The position numbers and the translations under genes are program-made. The notes below the pieces were generated by a model, which was not told the origin of the DNA, searched no databases, and saw only the letters and a list, made by a program, of their open reading frames with translations. A DNA stretch of 64,000 nucleotides from NCBI GenBank assembly GCA_030524675.1, contig JAUNGE010000007.1, positions 1 through 64,000 of the forward strand, read 5' to 3'. This stretch comes from a bacterium. Its GTDB lineage: Bacteria; Bacillota; Clostridia; Lachnospirales; Lachnospiraceae. The number at the start of each line of letters is the position of its first letter. Position 1 is the first letter of the stretch. This document shows positions 23,517 to 31,776 of the stretch, one piece after another.

Positions 23517-23558
23517 GCGGGGCGCCGCAGAAACCAGATATTCTGCAACATTCCCCGC
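23517..23558 (-). terminator. Hairpin between binding-protein and permease genes
   Basis: GCGGGG/CCCCGC with an inner GCAGAA/TTCTGC stem, followed on the minus strand by TTCTTTG. It could be a weak attenuator that keeps binding protein in excess over permease; the T run is poor. Confidence 0.4.
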
Positions 23559-23605
23559 CTGTTTTTAAGAAACTATAAAGAAACAGCTGAGCGAGTTTCG
23601 GTGGA

Positions 23606-24718
23606 TTATGGCATATAGTAGAAGTCGTCTCCTGGAAGCGCACCGCCCACAGATTTCGGCTCCTGCTCAAACAGAACATTGAGATAGCCGGAAAGTGCAG
23701 ATTTCATCTCTTCTCCTGTGATGCAAACGATATTGCAGTAAGGAAGCGCCTTCTCTGCGATTGCCGCTTTTGCCACGATTTCCAGCTCTGCGACCTTTTC
23801 TGCAGCCTCAGCTGTGTTGACATTTGCGTAGTCAGCCGATGCAAAATGGTCCTTCAAAAACTGTGCCACTGCCTCAGGATTGCTCTCCAGAAAGTCGCTT
23901 CTGACAATCGTAACTCCAGTTACCAGGCGGCTGCCGCCCTCGCCCTGCAGTTTATCCCACTCCAAAGTCATATCCATCACCGGTTTTAAGGCCTCGTTCT
24001 GCATGCATGCAACCGTCACGAATGGCTGCGGAAGAAGACCGATAGCGTCAGGCTGCTCTTTTAAGACAGCAGCAACCTCTGTTGCTTCTGATTTGTATTC
24101 CAGGGTCACATCATCCAGAGAGACACCTGCGGATGTGAGAAGGTACTGGAGCACATAGTCCGGTGTCGTTCCTTTTCCCGTCAGATAGATGGTCTTGCCG
24201 GAGAGGTCAGCGATACTCTGCAGGGAACTATCAGAAGATACCAGGTAAAGAACACCCAGCGTATTGATATCGATTACTTTCACATTGGATGTTTTATTGT
24301 ACAGAACACTGGCAACATTGGCCGGAACCAGAGCAATGTCGAGGTCTTTCGAGGCGATTTTTGCCACCAGCTCATCTGCGGCTGCCACCATAGTGAAATC
24401 ATAGGAGGCGTTGTCCATCATACCCACAAGACCCATGGAAGTCGGTCCCTTTAAAGAGCCGACACGCACAGCGCCCTCTGTGGCGGAAGCTGCTTTTGTT
24501 TCCGCTGCTACCGCTTCTGTGCTTTCTGCCGTTGTTTCCTTGCTCTCGGCAGTTGTCTCGGCCGTCGTTTCCGCCGTTGTTTCTTCAGCGGAGGAAGCTG
24601 CGGTGGTTACGGTTTCCTGTGCGGCCGTCGTTGCAGGCGCGGCCGCCTCTTTGCCGCATCCGGCAAGGCAGAACGCTGCCAGGGAAGCGGCAAGAATGAT
24701 GCTGCATATCTTTTTCAT
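23606..24718 (-). CDS. ABC transporter substrate-binding lipoprotein, SsuA/NMT1-like
   Basis: 370 residues. The start at 24718 is chosen for its AAGGAG site; a longer frame opens 39 bases upstream. A signal peptide ends in FCLAGC with the lipidated Cys at 21. An Ala/Thr/Glu repeat linker (about 25-80) precedes a periplasmic-binding-type II domain (RVGSLKGPTSMGLVG near 86). The domain style is that of proteins binding sulfonates, nitrate or hydroxymethylpyrimidine precursors. It is the first gene of the three-gene operon, transcribed from 24823-24850. The substrate is unresolved. Confidence 0.87.
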   Translation of the reverse strand: MKKICSIILAASLAAFCLAGCGKEAAAPATTAAQETVTTAASSAEETTAETTAETTAESKETTAESTEAVAAETKAASATEGAVRVGSLKGPTSMGLVGMMDNASYDFTMVAAADELVAKIASKDLDIALVPANVASVLYNKTSNVKVIDINTLGVLYLVSSDSSLQSIADLSGKTIYLTGKGTTPDYVLQYLLTSAGVSLDDVTLEYKSEATEVAAVLKEQPDAIGLLPQPFVTVACMQNEALKPVMDMTLEWDKLQGEGGSRLVTGVTIVRSDFLESNPEAVAQFLKDHFASADYANVNTAEAAEKVAELEIVAKAAIAEKALPYCNIVCITGEEMKSALSGYLNVLFEQEPKSVGGALPGDDFYYMP

Positions 24719-24822
24719 AATTTTTCTCTCCTTTTTTGAATTCGCTCCATAGGACAATATGTGTCTGAAATGCCAGAGATAAAGTGCAGTCCAGGCAGTA
24801 TTATCACGGAAGTACTAGCCAT

Positions 24823-24850
24823 AGTATAGCATTTTTTTGAGAAAAGTCAA
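24823..24850 (-). promoter_or_regulatory. Promoter of the ABC importer operon
   Basis: On the minus strand TTGACT (24845-24850) and TATACT (24823-24828) are 16 bases apart, about 105 bases upstream of the binding-protein start. Confidence 0.65.
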
Positions 24851-24905
24851 AAAAATAATTGATAAAAAAAAATCAATATGAGATAATAAGGGCGAGCAGA
24901 AAACA

Positions 24906-24954
24906 CATCCCACAGGGGATGCCATGATGTCATACCGTGTTCATTCAGGTATGG
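24906..24954 (+). promoter_or_regulatory. Two inverted repeats upstream of the H2-sensor operon
   Basis: CATCCC-ACAG-GGGATG (24906-24921) and CATACC-12 nt-GGTATG (24931-24954) lie in tandem 43-90 bases before the 24997 gene. They could be operators or a short leader structure. They do not match the Rex consensus. Confidence 0.4.
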
Positions 24955-24996
24955 TATATATGCATTCAATTTTACATAGTATGGAGGAGCGAATTT

Positions 24997-25236
24997 ATGA
25001 CAGTAACAATTTGTATTGGAAGTGCATGTCACTTAAAGGGGTCAAGAGAAATCATCAAGCAGCTTCAGGAGTTGGTAGCCGCAAATCATCTGGAAGATAA
25101 GGTAGATTTAAACGGTGCATTCTGCAGCGGCAACTGTGTAAACGGCGTCTGTGTTACCATAGACGGCGCACTTCACTCCCTGTCACCAGAAAATACCAAA
25201 GAATTTTTTGAGACAGAGATTTTGGGAAAACTGTAA
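24997..25236 (+). CDS. Thioredoxin-like [2Fe-2S] ferredoxin (NuoE/HndA C-terminal-like)
   Basis: 79 residues. The start at 24997 has GGAGG ten bases upstream. It is a lone thioredoxin-fold 2Fe-2S domain like the C-terminal half of NuoE/HndA: cluster cysteines C6, C11, C43 and C47 in CIGSAC and CSGNC. It is the first gene ahead of the HydS-like protein and the PP2C phosphatase (gaps 24 and 3 bases). It probably carries electrons to or from the sensory hydrogenase, as a separate small partner. Confidence 0.88.
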   Translation: MTVTICIGSACHLKGSREIIKQLQELVAANHLEDKVDLNGAFCSGNCVNGVCVTIDGALHSLSPENTKEFFETEILGKL

Positions 25237-25260
25237 AAAAAGCACAGATTGGAGGAGCGT

Positions 25261-26991
25261 ATGGCGATTATTGATTTCAAGGCGACCAAGTGCAAACATT
25301 GCTATAAATGTGTGCGAACCTGCGAAGTCAAGGCGATTATGGTCAAAGATGAGAAGGCAGAAATCATGCCGGATAAATGTATTCTGTGCGGACACTGTCT
25401 GATTGCCTGTCCCCAGGATGCCAAGACACTTGTCAGTGACCTGGGAATGGTGCAGAACTTTATCAGAAGAGGCGATACCGTGGTGGTATCTATGGCGCCA
25501 TCCTATATGGGGCTTCTTGAGTACAAGACAATAGGACAGGTCAATACAGCGCTCAGAAAGTTGGGGTTTGCGGATGTGCGTGAGACATCCGAGGGCGCGG
25601 CGATTGTGACAGAAGAGTACTCCAAACTGCTCGCAGAGGGTAAGATGGAAAATATCATCACAACCTGCTGTCCGAGTGTCAACGACCTGATTGAGATTTA
25701 CTATCCCGAACTGGTAAAATACTTGGCTCCGGTGGTTTCTCCCATGATTGCTCATGGAAAGATTCTGCGCGAGGAGTACGGACCAGATGCAAAGATTGTC
25801 TTCCTGGGACCGTGTATCGCGAAGAAGAAAGAGAGCGAGGACCCAAGACATTCTGGTTACATAGATGCCGTTTTGAATTTCAACGACATCAAGAAATGGC
25901 TGCAGCAGGAGAACATCGTGATTTCTGAGTGCGAGGATACCCCGTACGGCGGTATGAATCCGAGGGTAAACCGCCTCTATCCGGTGACGAGCGGCGTTGT
26001 CAGCTCCGTTCTTGCCACAGCGATTGAGGAAGACAAGTATCACAAGTTTTATGTGCATGGCAGCAGCAACTGCATCGAGCTGTGCAAGGACATGATTGAC
26101 GGCGACATCAAGGGATGCTTTGTGGAGATGAATATGTGCGCGGGCGGCTGTATCAAGGGGCCGACTGTGGATGAGGAGTTCACTTCCCGCTATAAGATTA
26201 AGCTGGATATGGAGAGAAAGATTCCGAAAGAGCCAGTAAAGAGCCGCGAGATTGAGCGTGCTGCGGGAGATTTGGATTTTAGAAAAGTGTTCGAGGACCA
26301 TTCTCCGAAAGATGCAATGCCGAGCGAGGCAGAAATCAAGAAGATTCTCGCAGAAATCGGCAAGACCAGACCGGAGGACGAGTTAAACTGCGGCGCCTGC
26401 GGATATCCGACTTGCCGTGACAAGGCAATCGCAGTCTACCAGAAGAAAGCAGAGCTGAATATGTGTATCCCATACATGCACGAGAAGGCAGAGTCTTTGT
26501 CCAATCTGATTATGGAGACTACGCCGAATATTGTGCTGGTGGTGGATGATACCATGAAGATTCTGGAATATTCCACAGTCGGTGAGAAATATTTCGGAAA
26601 GACCAAACAGGAAGCAAAAGGCATGTACCTGTTTGAACTCATTGATCCGGCAGATTTCCAGTGGGTGTTTGACACGCATCAGAACATCCATGGAAAGAAA
26701 GTATCCTATCCGGAATATAACCTGTCCACACTCCAGAACATTGTCTATGTAGAAAGAGAGAACATGGTTCTGGCGACATTTATTGATATCACGAAGGAAG
26801 AGGAAGAAAAGCAGCAGGATTACGAGAAGAAGCTGGAGACGATTGACCTGGCGCAGAGAGTCATCCACAAACAGATGATGGTAGCGCAGGAAATCGCTGG
26901 ACTTCTGGGTGAGACGACTGCCGAGACAAAGACAACACTGACGACACTTTGCCAGTCTCTGCTTGCAGGGGATGAGGAAAGCGGGGCCTGA
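25261..26991 (+). CDS. HydS-like sensory [FeFe]-hydrogenase with PAS domain
   Basis: 576 residues; the ATG at 25261 is preceded by GGAGGAGC, while the frame also opens at a TTG 12 bases earlier. Domains: two [4Fe-4S] ferredoxin motifs (C11-C21 and C40-C50), an H-cluster domain with L1 TTCCPS (C136, C137), L2 GPCIAKKKE (C185) and L3 MCAGGCIKGP (C293, C297), then a CGACGYPTC Fe-S domain near 378 and a PAS domain (about 425-510) with a helical tail. This is the architecture of group C sensory hydrogenases, which are thought to sense H2 rather than catalyse bulk turnover. The phosphatase gene follows after three bases, suggesting the signal goes to a PP2C switch rather than to a kinase. Confidence 0.9.
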   Translation: MAIIDFKATKCKHCYKCVRTCEVKAIMVKDEKAEIMPDKCILCGHCLIACPQDAKTLVSDLGMVQNFIRRGDTVVVSMAPSYMGLLEYKTIGQVNTALRKLGFADVRETSEGAAIVTEEYSKLLAEGKMENIITTCCPSVNDLIEIYYPELVKYLAPVVSPMIAHGKILREEYGPDAKIVFLGPCIAKKKESEDPRHSGYIDAVLNFNDIKKWLQQENIVISECEDTPYGGMNPRVNRLYPVTSGVVSSVLATAIEEDKYHKFYVHGSSNCIELCKDMIDGDIKGCFVEMNMCAGGCIKGPTVDEEFTSRYKIKLDMERKIPKEPVKSREIERAAGDLDFRKVFEDHSPKDAMPSEAEIKKILAEIGKTRPEDELNCGACGYPTCRDKAIAVYQKKAELNMCIPYMHEKAESLSNLIMETTPNIVLVVDDTMKILEYSTVGEKYFGKTKQEAKGMYLFELIDPADFQWVFDTHQNIHGKKVSYPEYNLSTLQNIVYVERENMVLATFIDITKEEEEKQQDYEKKLETIDLAQRVIHKQMMVAQEIAGLLGETTAETKTTLTTLCQSLLAGDEESGA

Positions 26992-26994
26992 TAG

Positions 26995-28170
26995 ATGAAT
27001 ATTACAGTAGATGTTGCTTATAAGAGTCTGAATAAATTTACAGAGATTTTGTGCGGTGACAAAGTCGAGCTTTTAAGTACGGCGGACTCCAACATTATGA
27101 TTCTGGCAGACGGCATGGGAAGCGGCGTCAAGGCGAACATCCTTGCGACGCTGACTTCAAAGATTCTGGGAACCATGTATTTAAACGGCGCCACACTCGA
27201 AGAGATTGTGGAGACGATTGTGGAGACCCTTCCGGTCTGTCAGGTGCGGAAAGTGGCATATTCGACATTCAGTATTCTGCAGGTGTTCCACAACGGGGAC
27301 GCCTACCTGGTAGAGTTCGACAATCCAGGATGTATTTTTATCCGCGATGGTGTGCTGCAGCAGATTCCGCAAAATTACAGAATCATCAAGGATAAAAAGA
27401 TAAACGAGTACCGTTTTAAAGTGCAGAAGGGCGACAGCCTGATTCTGATGAGCGATGGTACGATTCATGCCGGAGTCGGAATGCTTTTGAACTTTGGATG
27501 GACTTGGAAAGAAATCGCAGAGTATGCAGTCAAGCAGTCCAAGGTGACTATCTCCGCGGCGCGTCTGGCAAACTCCATCAGCCGTGCCTGTGACGAGCTG
27601 TACATGTTCCGTCCGGGCGACGACACCACTGTTGCATGTATGCGCATTATCGACCGCAAAGTGGTGCATCTGATGACAGGACCTGCTCAGAAGAAAGAGG
27701 ACGATGTGAAGATGGTGCGCGACTTTATGAGCGGCGACGCCAAGACCATTGTCTGCGGCGGAACCAGCGCGACGATTGTATCCAGAGAATTAAACAAGAA
27801 ACTGAAGCCGACACTCGACTACTTCGATCCGGAGATTCCGCCGATTGCTTATATTGACGGCGTGGACCTGGTGACAGAGGGAGTTTTGACGCTAAACCGC
27901 GTTCTGACACTCTTGAAACGTTATGCAAATAATGATAATATTTCAGAGGACTTTTTCCTGGAGCTGGATAAGCCGAACGGTGCGTCGATGGTGGCGAAGA
28001 TTCTGATTGAGGAGTGCACCGAAGTCAATATGTACGTCGGAAAGGCAATCAATGCCGCATATCAGAACCCGAACCTGCCATTTGACCTTGGTATCCGGCA
28101 GAATCTGGTGGACCAGCTCAAAAAGACCATGGCAGACATGGGAAAAAAAGTACAGGTAGTGTATTACTAA
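26995..28170 (+). CDS. SpoIIE-type PP2C serine phosphatase
   Basis: 391 residues. The PP2C metal-binding motifs are present: LADGMGSG near 37, MSDGTIHAG near 149 and DDTTVA near 205. The C-terminal 170 residues do not match a domain I can name. It starts three bases after the HydS-like gene, so translation is coupled. Proteins of this kind dephosphorylate anti-anti-sigma or other serine-phosphorylated partners; a PAS-hydrogenase sensor next to it suggests that H2 or redox state controls that step. A candidate HATPase partner is encoded at 52872, though the link is inference. Confidence 0.88.
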   Translation: MNITVDVAYKSLNKFTEILCGDKVELLSTADSNIMILADGMGSGVKANILATLTSKILGTMYLNGATLEEIVETIVETLPVCQVRKVAYSTFSILQVFHNGDAYLVEFDNPGCIFIRDGVLQQIPQNYRIIKDKKINEYRFKVQKGDSLILMSDGTIHAGVGMLLNFGWTWKEIAEYAVKQSKVTISAARLANSISRACDELYMFRPGDDTTVACMRIIDRKVVHLMTGPAQKKEDDVKMVRDFMSGDAKTIVCGGTSATIVSRELNKKLKPTLDYFDPEIPPIAYIDGVDLVTEGVLTLNRVLTLLKRYANNDNISEDFFLELDKPNGASMVAKILIEECTEVNMYVGKAINAAYQNPNLPFDLGIRQNLVDQLKKTMADMGKKVQVVYY

Positions 28171-28177
28171 TTGAATG

Positions 28178-28250
28178 ATACCAGGGTCACACAGTGCGGA
28201 GCAATCCGGTATCAAAGGGGTCAAAATGCCTTTTGACCCAAACATCATTT
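28178..28250. repeat. MITE-like repeat, short copy
   Basis: GATACCAGGGTCA joined directly to CAGTGCGGAGCAATCCGG and the GGTCAAAA/TTTTGACC palindrome, ending in CATCAT. It keeps only the right module of the 205-bp form. It lies between the phosphatase gene and the group-B-like hydrogenase gene. Confidence 0.75.
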
Positions 28251-28274
28251 AATGATTTGTAGGAGGAAAGAATT

Positions 28275-29726
28275 ATGGTAACGAATGATGCAACAATACT
28301 TCGTATCAAGCATGAAGTGCTTTATGAAGTGGCAAAGATGGCGTATGAAGGTACGCTGGAACAGGGCAGAGAGGAACTGCCGTTTAAGATGATTCCAGGA
28401 CCGCAGGCACAGTTCCGTTGCTGTATTTACAGAGAAAGAGAGATTATTCGTGAGAGAATCAAACTGGCCGAAGGAAAATGTCCAACCGGCAAGAATTCCA
28501 AGAACGTTGTTCAGGTTATCTCCGCAGCATGCGAGGGCTGTCCGATTGCCCGCTACGTCGTAACTGACAACTGCCAGAAATGTATGGGAAAAGCATGTCA
28601 GAATTCCTGTAATTTCGGCGCAATTTCCATGAATCGTGACAGAGCGTACATCGACCCGCTGAAATGTAAAGAGTGCGGTAAATGTTCTCAGGCATGTCCA
28701 TACAACGCGATTGCAGACTTGACACGTCCATGTAAGAAGGTTTGCCCAGTGGATGCCATCACGATGGATGAGAATGGTATCTGCCAGATTGATGAGAAGA
28801 AATGTATCCAGTGCGGTGCCTGCGTACATAGCTGTCCGTTCGGTGCGATTGCATCCAAGTCTTTCATGGTGGATGTTATCAACATGATTAAGGCAGGAAA
28901 GAAGGTAGTTGCCATGGTTGCTCCGGCAGTGGAGGGACAGTTTGGCGACAAGATTACCATGTCCAGTATTCGTACTGCCTGCAAGGAGTTAGGTTTTGCA
29001 GACATGGTAGAGGTAGGTCTCGGCGGCGATATGACAGCAGCAGCTGAGGCGGCAGAGTGGGCAGAGGCTTACAAAGAGGGCAAGAAGATGACAACATCCT
29101 GCTGTCCTGCATTTGTAAACATGATTAAACTGCACTTCCCGCAGGTACTTCCGAACATGTCCACCACCGTATCTCCGATGTGCGGCGTATCCCGTATGGT
29201 GAAGGCACAGGACCCAGGGGCTGTCACCGTATTTATCGGACCGTGTATGGCAAAGAAGAGCGAGGCGATGGACCTGAATATCGAGGGCAATGCAGACTAT
29301 GTTTTAACTCTCGGTGAGTTCAGAGCGCTGATGCGTGCAAAGGGTGTGGAGCTGAAGCCGGAGGCAAACGATACACAGGAAGCAAGTATCTACGGAAAAC
29401 GCTTCGGAAACGGCGGCGGCGTAACGGCAGCCGTTGTGAAGTGTCTGGAAGAGATGGGCGAGAACACCGATATCAATGTTATGAAGTGCAGCGGCGGCGC
29501 AGAGTGTAAGAAGGCTCTTCTGCTTCTGAAGCTTGGAAAACTGCCGGCAGACTTTATCGAAGGTATGGTTTGCCAGGGCGGATGTGTAGGCGGCCCGAGC
29601 AAGCACAAGACAGAGCTGGAGGCGAAGAAGGCCCGTGACCTGCTGATTGGCCAGGCTGACAAGAGAGGCGTTCATGAGAACCTCGCAAACTATCCGATGG
29701 ATAAGTTCTCCATGCACAGACATTAA
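28275..29726 (+). CDS. Monomeric [FeFe]-hydrogenase, group-B-like
   Basis: 483 residues. An N-terminal part rich in cysteines (about 60-195) carries several ferredoxin-type clusters (CMGKACQNSC, CKECGKCSQAC, CIQCGACVHSC). The H-cluster domain has L1 TSCCPAF (C276, C277), L2 GPCMAKKSE (C324) and L3 MVCQGGCVGGP (C433, C437). All ligand cysteines are kept, so it can hold an H-cluster. The TSCCPAF form and the extra Cys-rich front match the little-studied group B. Its redox partner is probably ferredoxin. A GGAGG site precedes the start. The neighbouring upstream operon encodes an H2 sensor, so its expression or use may be linked to it. Confidence 0.88.
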   Translation: MVTNDATILRIKHEVLYEVAKMAYEGTLEQGREELPFKMIPGPQAQFRCCIYREREIIRERIKLAEGKCPTGKNSKNVVQVISAACEGCPIARYVVTDNCQKCMGKACQNSCNFGAISMNRDRAYIDPLKCKECGKCSQACPYNAIADLTRPCKKVCPVDAITMDENGICQIDEKKCIQCGACVHSCPFGAIASKSFMVDVINMIKAGKKVVAMVAPAVEGQFGDKITMSSIRTACKELGFADMVEVGLGGDMTAAAEAAEWAEAYKEGKKMTTSCCPAFVNMIKLHFPQVLPNMSTTVSPMCGVSRMVKAQDPGAVTVFIGPCMAKKSEAMDLNIEGNADYVLTLGEFRALMRAKGVELKPEANDTQEASIYGKRFGNGGGVTAAVVKCLEEMGENTDINVMKCSGGAECKKALLLLKLGKLPADFIEGMVCQGGCVGGPSKHKTELEAKKARDLLIGQADKRGVHENLANYPMDKFSMHRH

Positions 29727-29749
29727 ATATTCAAAATTCGTTCGTTTTA

Positions 29750-29790
29750 TTGAGAAACGAACATGCCTGTTCGCGCAGGCAGCACTTTCA
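29750..29790 (-). repeat. REP-like hairpin, copy 4 (inverted)
   Basis: On the minus strand: GCTGCCTG - CGCGAA - CAGGCATGTTCGTTT, with CTATGAAAG before it as in copy 2. It lies behind the group-B-like hydrogenase gene. Confidence 0.6.
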
Positions 29791-29877
29791 TAGTAACACA
29801 GGGAAACGGGGAAGCAATCATACAAAGACAGCAGTAGCAGTCTGTGGAGATAGCTGAATCCGTATTGCAGGGGAAAT

Positions 29878-29920
29878 CAGAAACCGTTTGGCAAGGATGC
29901 CTGTTCGGTTTCTGGTTTTT
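29878..29920 (+). terminator. Terminator/attenuator before the NCS2 permease
   Basis: CAGAAACCG/CGGTTTCTG (nine bp) with a 19-base loop then GTTTTT. The 110 bases before it are structured-looking and may be a leader RNA, but they do not match the purine riboswitch consensus as I know it. Confidence 0.55.
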
Positions 29921-30010
29921 CTGATGCTTGCGGTTTATGCAATAAGGTTATAGTGAGCTTTAAAGTACAAACTTCTTATTGGGAAGGAAGAACAACAGGA
30001 GGAAATAAGT

Positions 30011-31414
30011 ATGAAAGACAACAAAAAACAGCAGGCCATGACAAGCCCCTATGATTTGAACGGACGGATTCCTCTGTCCCAGGCGATTCCGCTGGGGCTT
30101 CAGCATGTGCTGGCAATGTTTGTGGGAAACCTTACGCCGCTTCTGATTATCTGCGGTGCCTGCGGCATTGCAGCCGGTTCCGAACTGCAGGTTTCACTTT
30201 TGCAGAATGCGATGTTGATTGCAGGCGTAGTGACATTGGTTCAGCTTTATGCCATCGGTCCGGTGGGCGGAAATGTTCCGATTATCATGGGAACCAGCTC
30301 AGGGTTTATCGGTGTGTGCAGAAGCATTGCCGGTGTGATGGGCGGCGGTGTACTGGGATATGGCGCTATTCTTGGCGCTTCCTTAATCGGCGGACTGTTT
30401 GAGGGAGTTTTGGGATTCTGCCTGAAACCACTGCGCAGATTTTTCCCGTCCGTTGTGACAGGTAGTGTGGTATTGTCTATCGGACTTTCTCTGATTGGTG
30501 TCGGCATCGGCTCATTCGGAGGCGGCAGCAGTGCGGCAGACTACGGCTCTCTGGAAAACCTGTTTTTAGGGTTTCTGGTTCTGATTGTGATTATTGCCCT
30601 GAAGCATGGAACAAAAGGATTTACGAGTTCTTCTTCCATTCTGATTGGTATTATCGTGGGCTATATCGCAGCTGCGATTATGGGAATGATTCTCCCGAAA
30701 ACAGCCATCAATGCGGAAGGGCAGGAGTATGTAAAGGCATGGGTATTAAACTGGGATAAAGTGGCATCTGCCAGCTGGTTTGCAATCCCTGCTTTTATGC
30801 CGGTGAAGCTGGTGTTTGACCTTCGCGCGATTGTGCCGATGATGATTATGTTTATTGTGACGGCTGTGGAGACAGTGGGAGATATCTCCGGCGTTATGGA
30901 AGGCGGACTCGGAAGAGAGGCGACAGACAAGGAACTTGCAGGCGGTGTAATCTGCGATGGTTTTGGCTCTTCTTTCGCGGCGCTTTTTGGCGTGCTGCCG
31001 AACACTTCCTTCAGCCAGAACGTGGGACTTGTGGCAATGACAAAGATTGTCAACCGTTTTGCACTGGCAACGGGCGGTATATTCCTGATTTTCTGCGGTC
31101 TGTTCCCGAAACTGGCAGCTATCATCTCCATTATGCCGCAGAGCGTGCTGGGCGGCGCAGCTGTCATGATGTTCTCCTCCATCGTAGTCAGCGGTATCCA
31201 GCTGATTACAAAGTGGCCGGTAACTCCAAGAAGCGTCACCATCGTTTCTGTAGCGCTGGGGCTGGGATATGGTCTTGGAAGCAACAGTTCCATCCTGACA
31301 CAGCTTCCGCAGAATGTGCAGCTGATTTTCGGCGGTTCCGGCATCGTTCCGGCTGCATTGGTTGCGATCATTTTGAATGTCATCCTGCCGGAAGACAAGA
31401 CAGAAAAGAAATAA
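30011..31414 (+). CDS. NCS2-family nucleobase (xanthine/uracil) permease
   Basis: 467 residues with about fourteen hydrophobic segments. It should import a purine or pyrimidine base with a cation. Family hallmarks: PLGLQHVLAMFVGN at the N-terminus, the MIMFIVTAVETVGDISG segment near 277 that carries the substrate-contacting Glu, and the NTSFSQNVG motif near 332. The GDISG and NTSFSQN forms point to xanthine/uric acid members (PbuX/UacT-like) more than to uracil. A possible leader hairpin lies upstream; a strong terminator follows. Confidence 0.88.
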   Translation: MKDNKKQQAMTSPYDLNGRIPLSQAIPLGLQHVLAMFVGNLTPLLIICGACGIAAGSELQVSLLQNAMLIAGVVTLVQLYAIGPVGGNVPIIMGTSSGFIGVCRSIAGVMGGGVLGYGAILGASLIGGLFEGVLGFCLKPLRRFFPSVVTGSVVLSIGLSLIGVGIGSFGGGSSAADYGSLENLFLGFLVLIVIIALKHGTKGFTSSSSILIGIIVGYIAAAIMGMILPKTAINAEGQEYVKAWVLNWDKVASASWFAIPAFMPVKLVFDLRAIVPMMIMFIVTAVETVGDISGVMEGGLGREATDKELAGGVICDGFGSSFAALFGVLPNTSFSQNVGLVAMTKIVNRFALATGGIFLIFCGLFPKLAAIISIMPQSVLGGAAVMMFSSIVVSGIQLITKWPVTPRSVTIVSVALGLGYGLGSNSSILTQLPQNVQLIFGGSGIVPAALVAIILNVILPEDKTEKK

Positions 31415-31437
31415 AGATTACATAGAGCAACATTCAG

Positions 31438-31480
31438 ACTGCCATGTGTCGTTTTTTTGTGTGACACATGGCAGTTTTTT
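31438..31480 (+). terminator. Strong rho-independent terminator
   Basis: ACTGCCATGTGTC pairs with GACACATGGCAGT, followed by six T, directly after the permease gene. Confidence 0.9.
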
Positions 31481-31620
31481 GTGGAAATTTTTGCACACTT
31501 GAGATATACTTATGCTATACTGTATGCAGTGCAATATTGTACAATGAAATTGCCTTTTGTTCTCAACAACAATAGAAGAGTGAGAGAAAAGAATCAGCTG
31601 TAGACTGTGTAGATTGTAAA

Positions 31621-31750
31621 AGATGTAGAAATGTAAAGATATGAAGATATAAAGATGCGAAGATGTAGAAATGTAAAGATATGAAGATATAAAGATGCGA
31701 AGAAGTAGAAAAGTAAAGATGTGAAAATATAAAGATGCGAAGATGTAAAG
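31621..31750 (+). repeat. Three tandem copies of a 40-bp purine-rich unit
   Basis: Units 31621-31660, 31661-31700 (identical) and 31701-31740 (five changes), with a partial fourth start. The unit has almost no C on the plus strand and contains repeated AAAGATATGAAGATAT-like motifs. It sits in the leader of the xpaC-telA operon and ends about 27 bases before the xpaC start. Forty is not a multiple of three, so it is not coding. Confidence 0.85.
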
Positions 31751-31776
31751 AGATAGATATTTGTGGGAGTAGAGAG

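Noticed and set aside
25183-26301. 372-codon minus-strand ORF
   Set aside because: It is antisense to the HydS-like gene, whose motifs are unmistakable. The His/Leu-rich composition is typical of a shadow frame.
29727-30010. Purine riboswitch before the NCS2 permease
   Set aside because: The conserved P1/J regions and the two kissing loops of the purine aptamer were not found.
31621-31750. CRISPR-like array
   Set aside because: The copies are directly adjacent tandem repeats of 40 bases with no unique spacers and no cas genes nearby.
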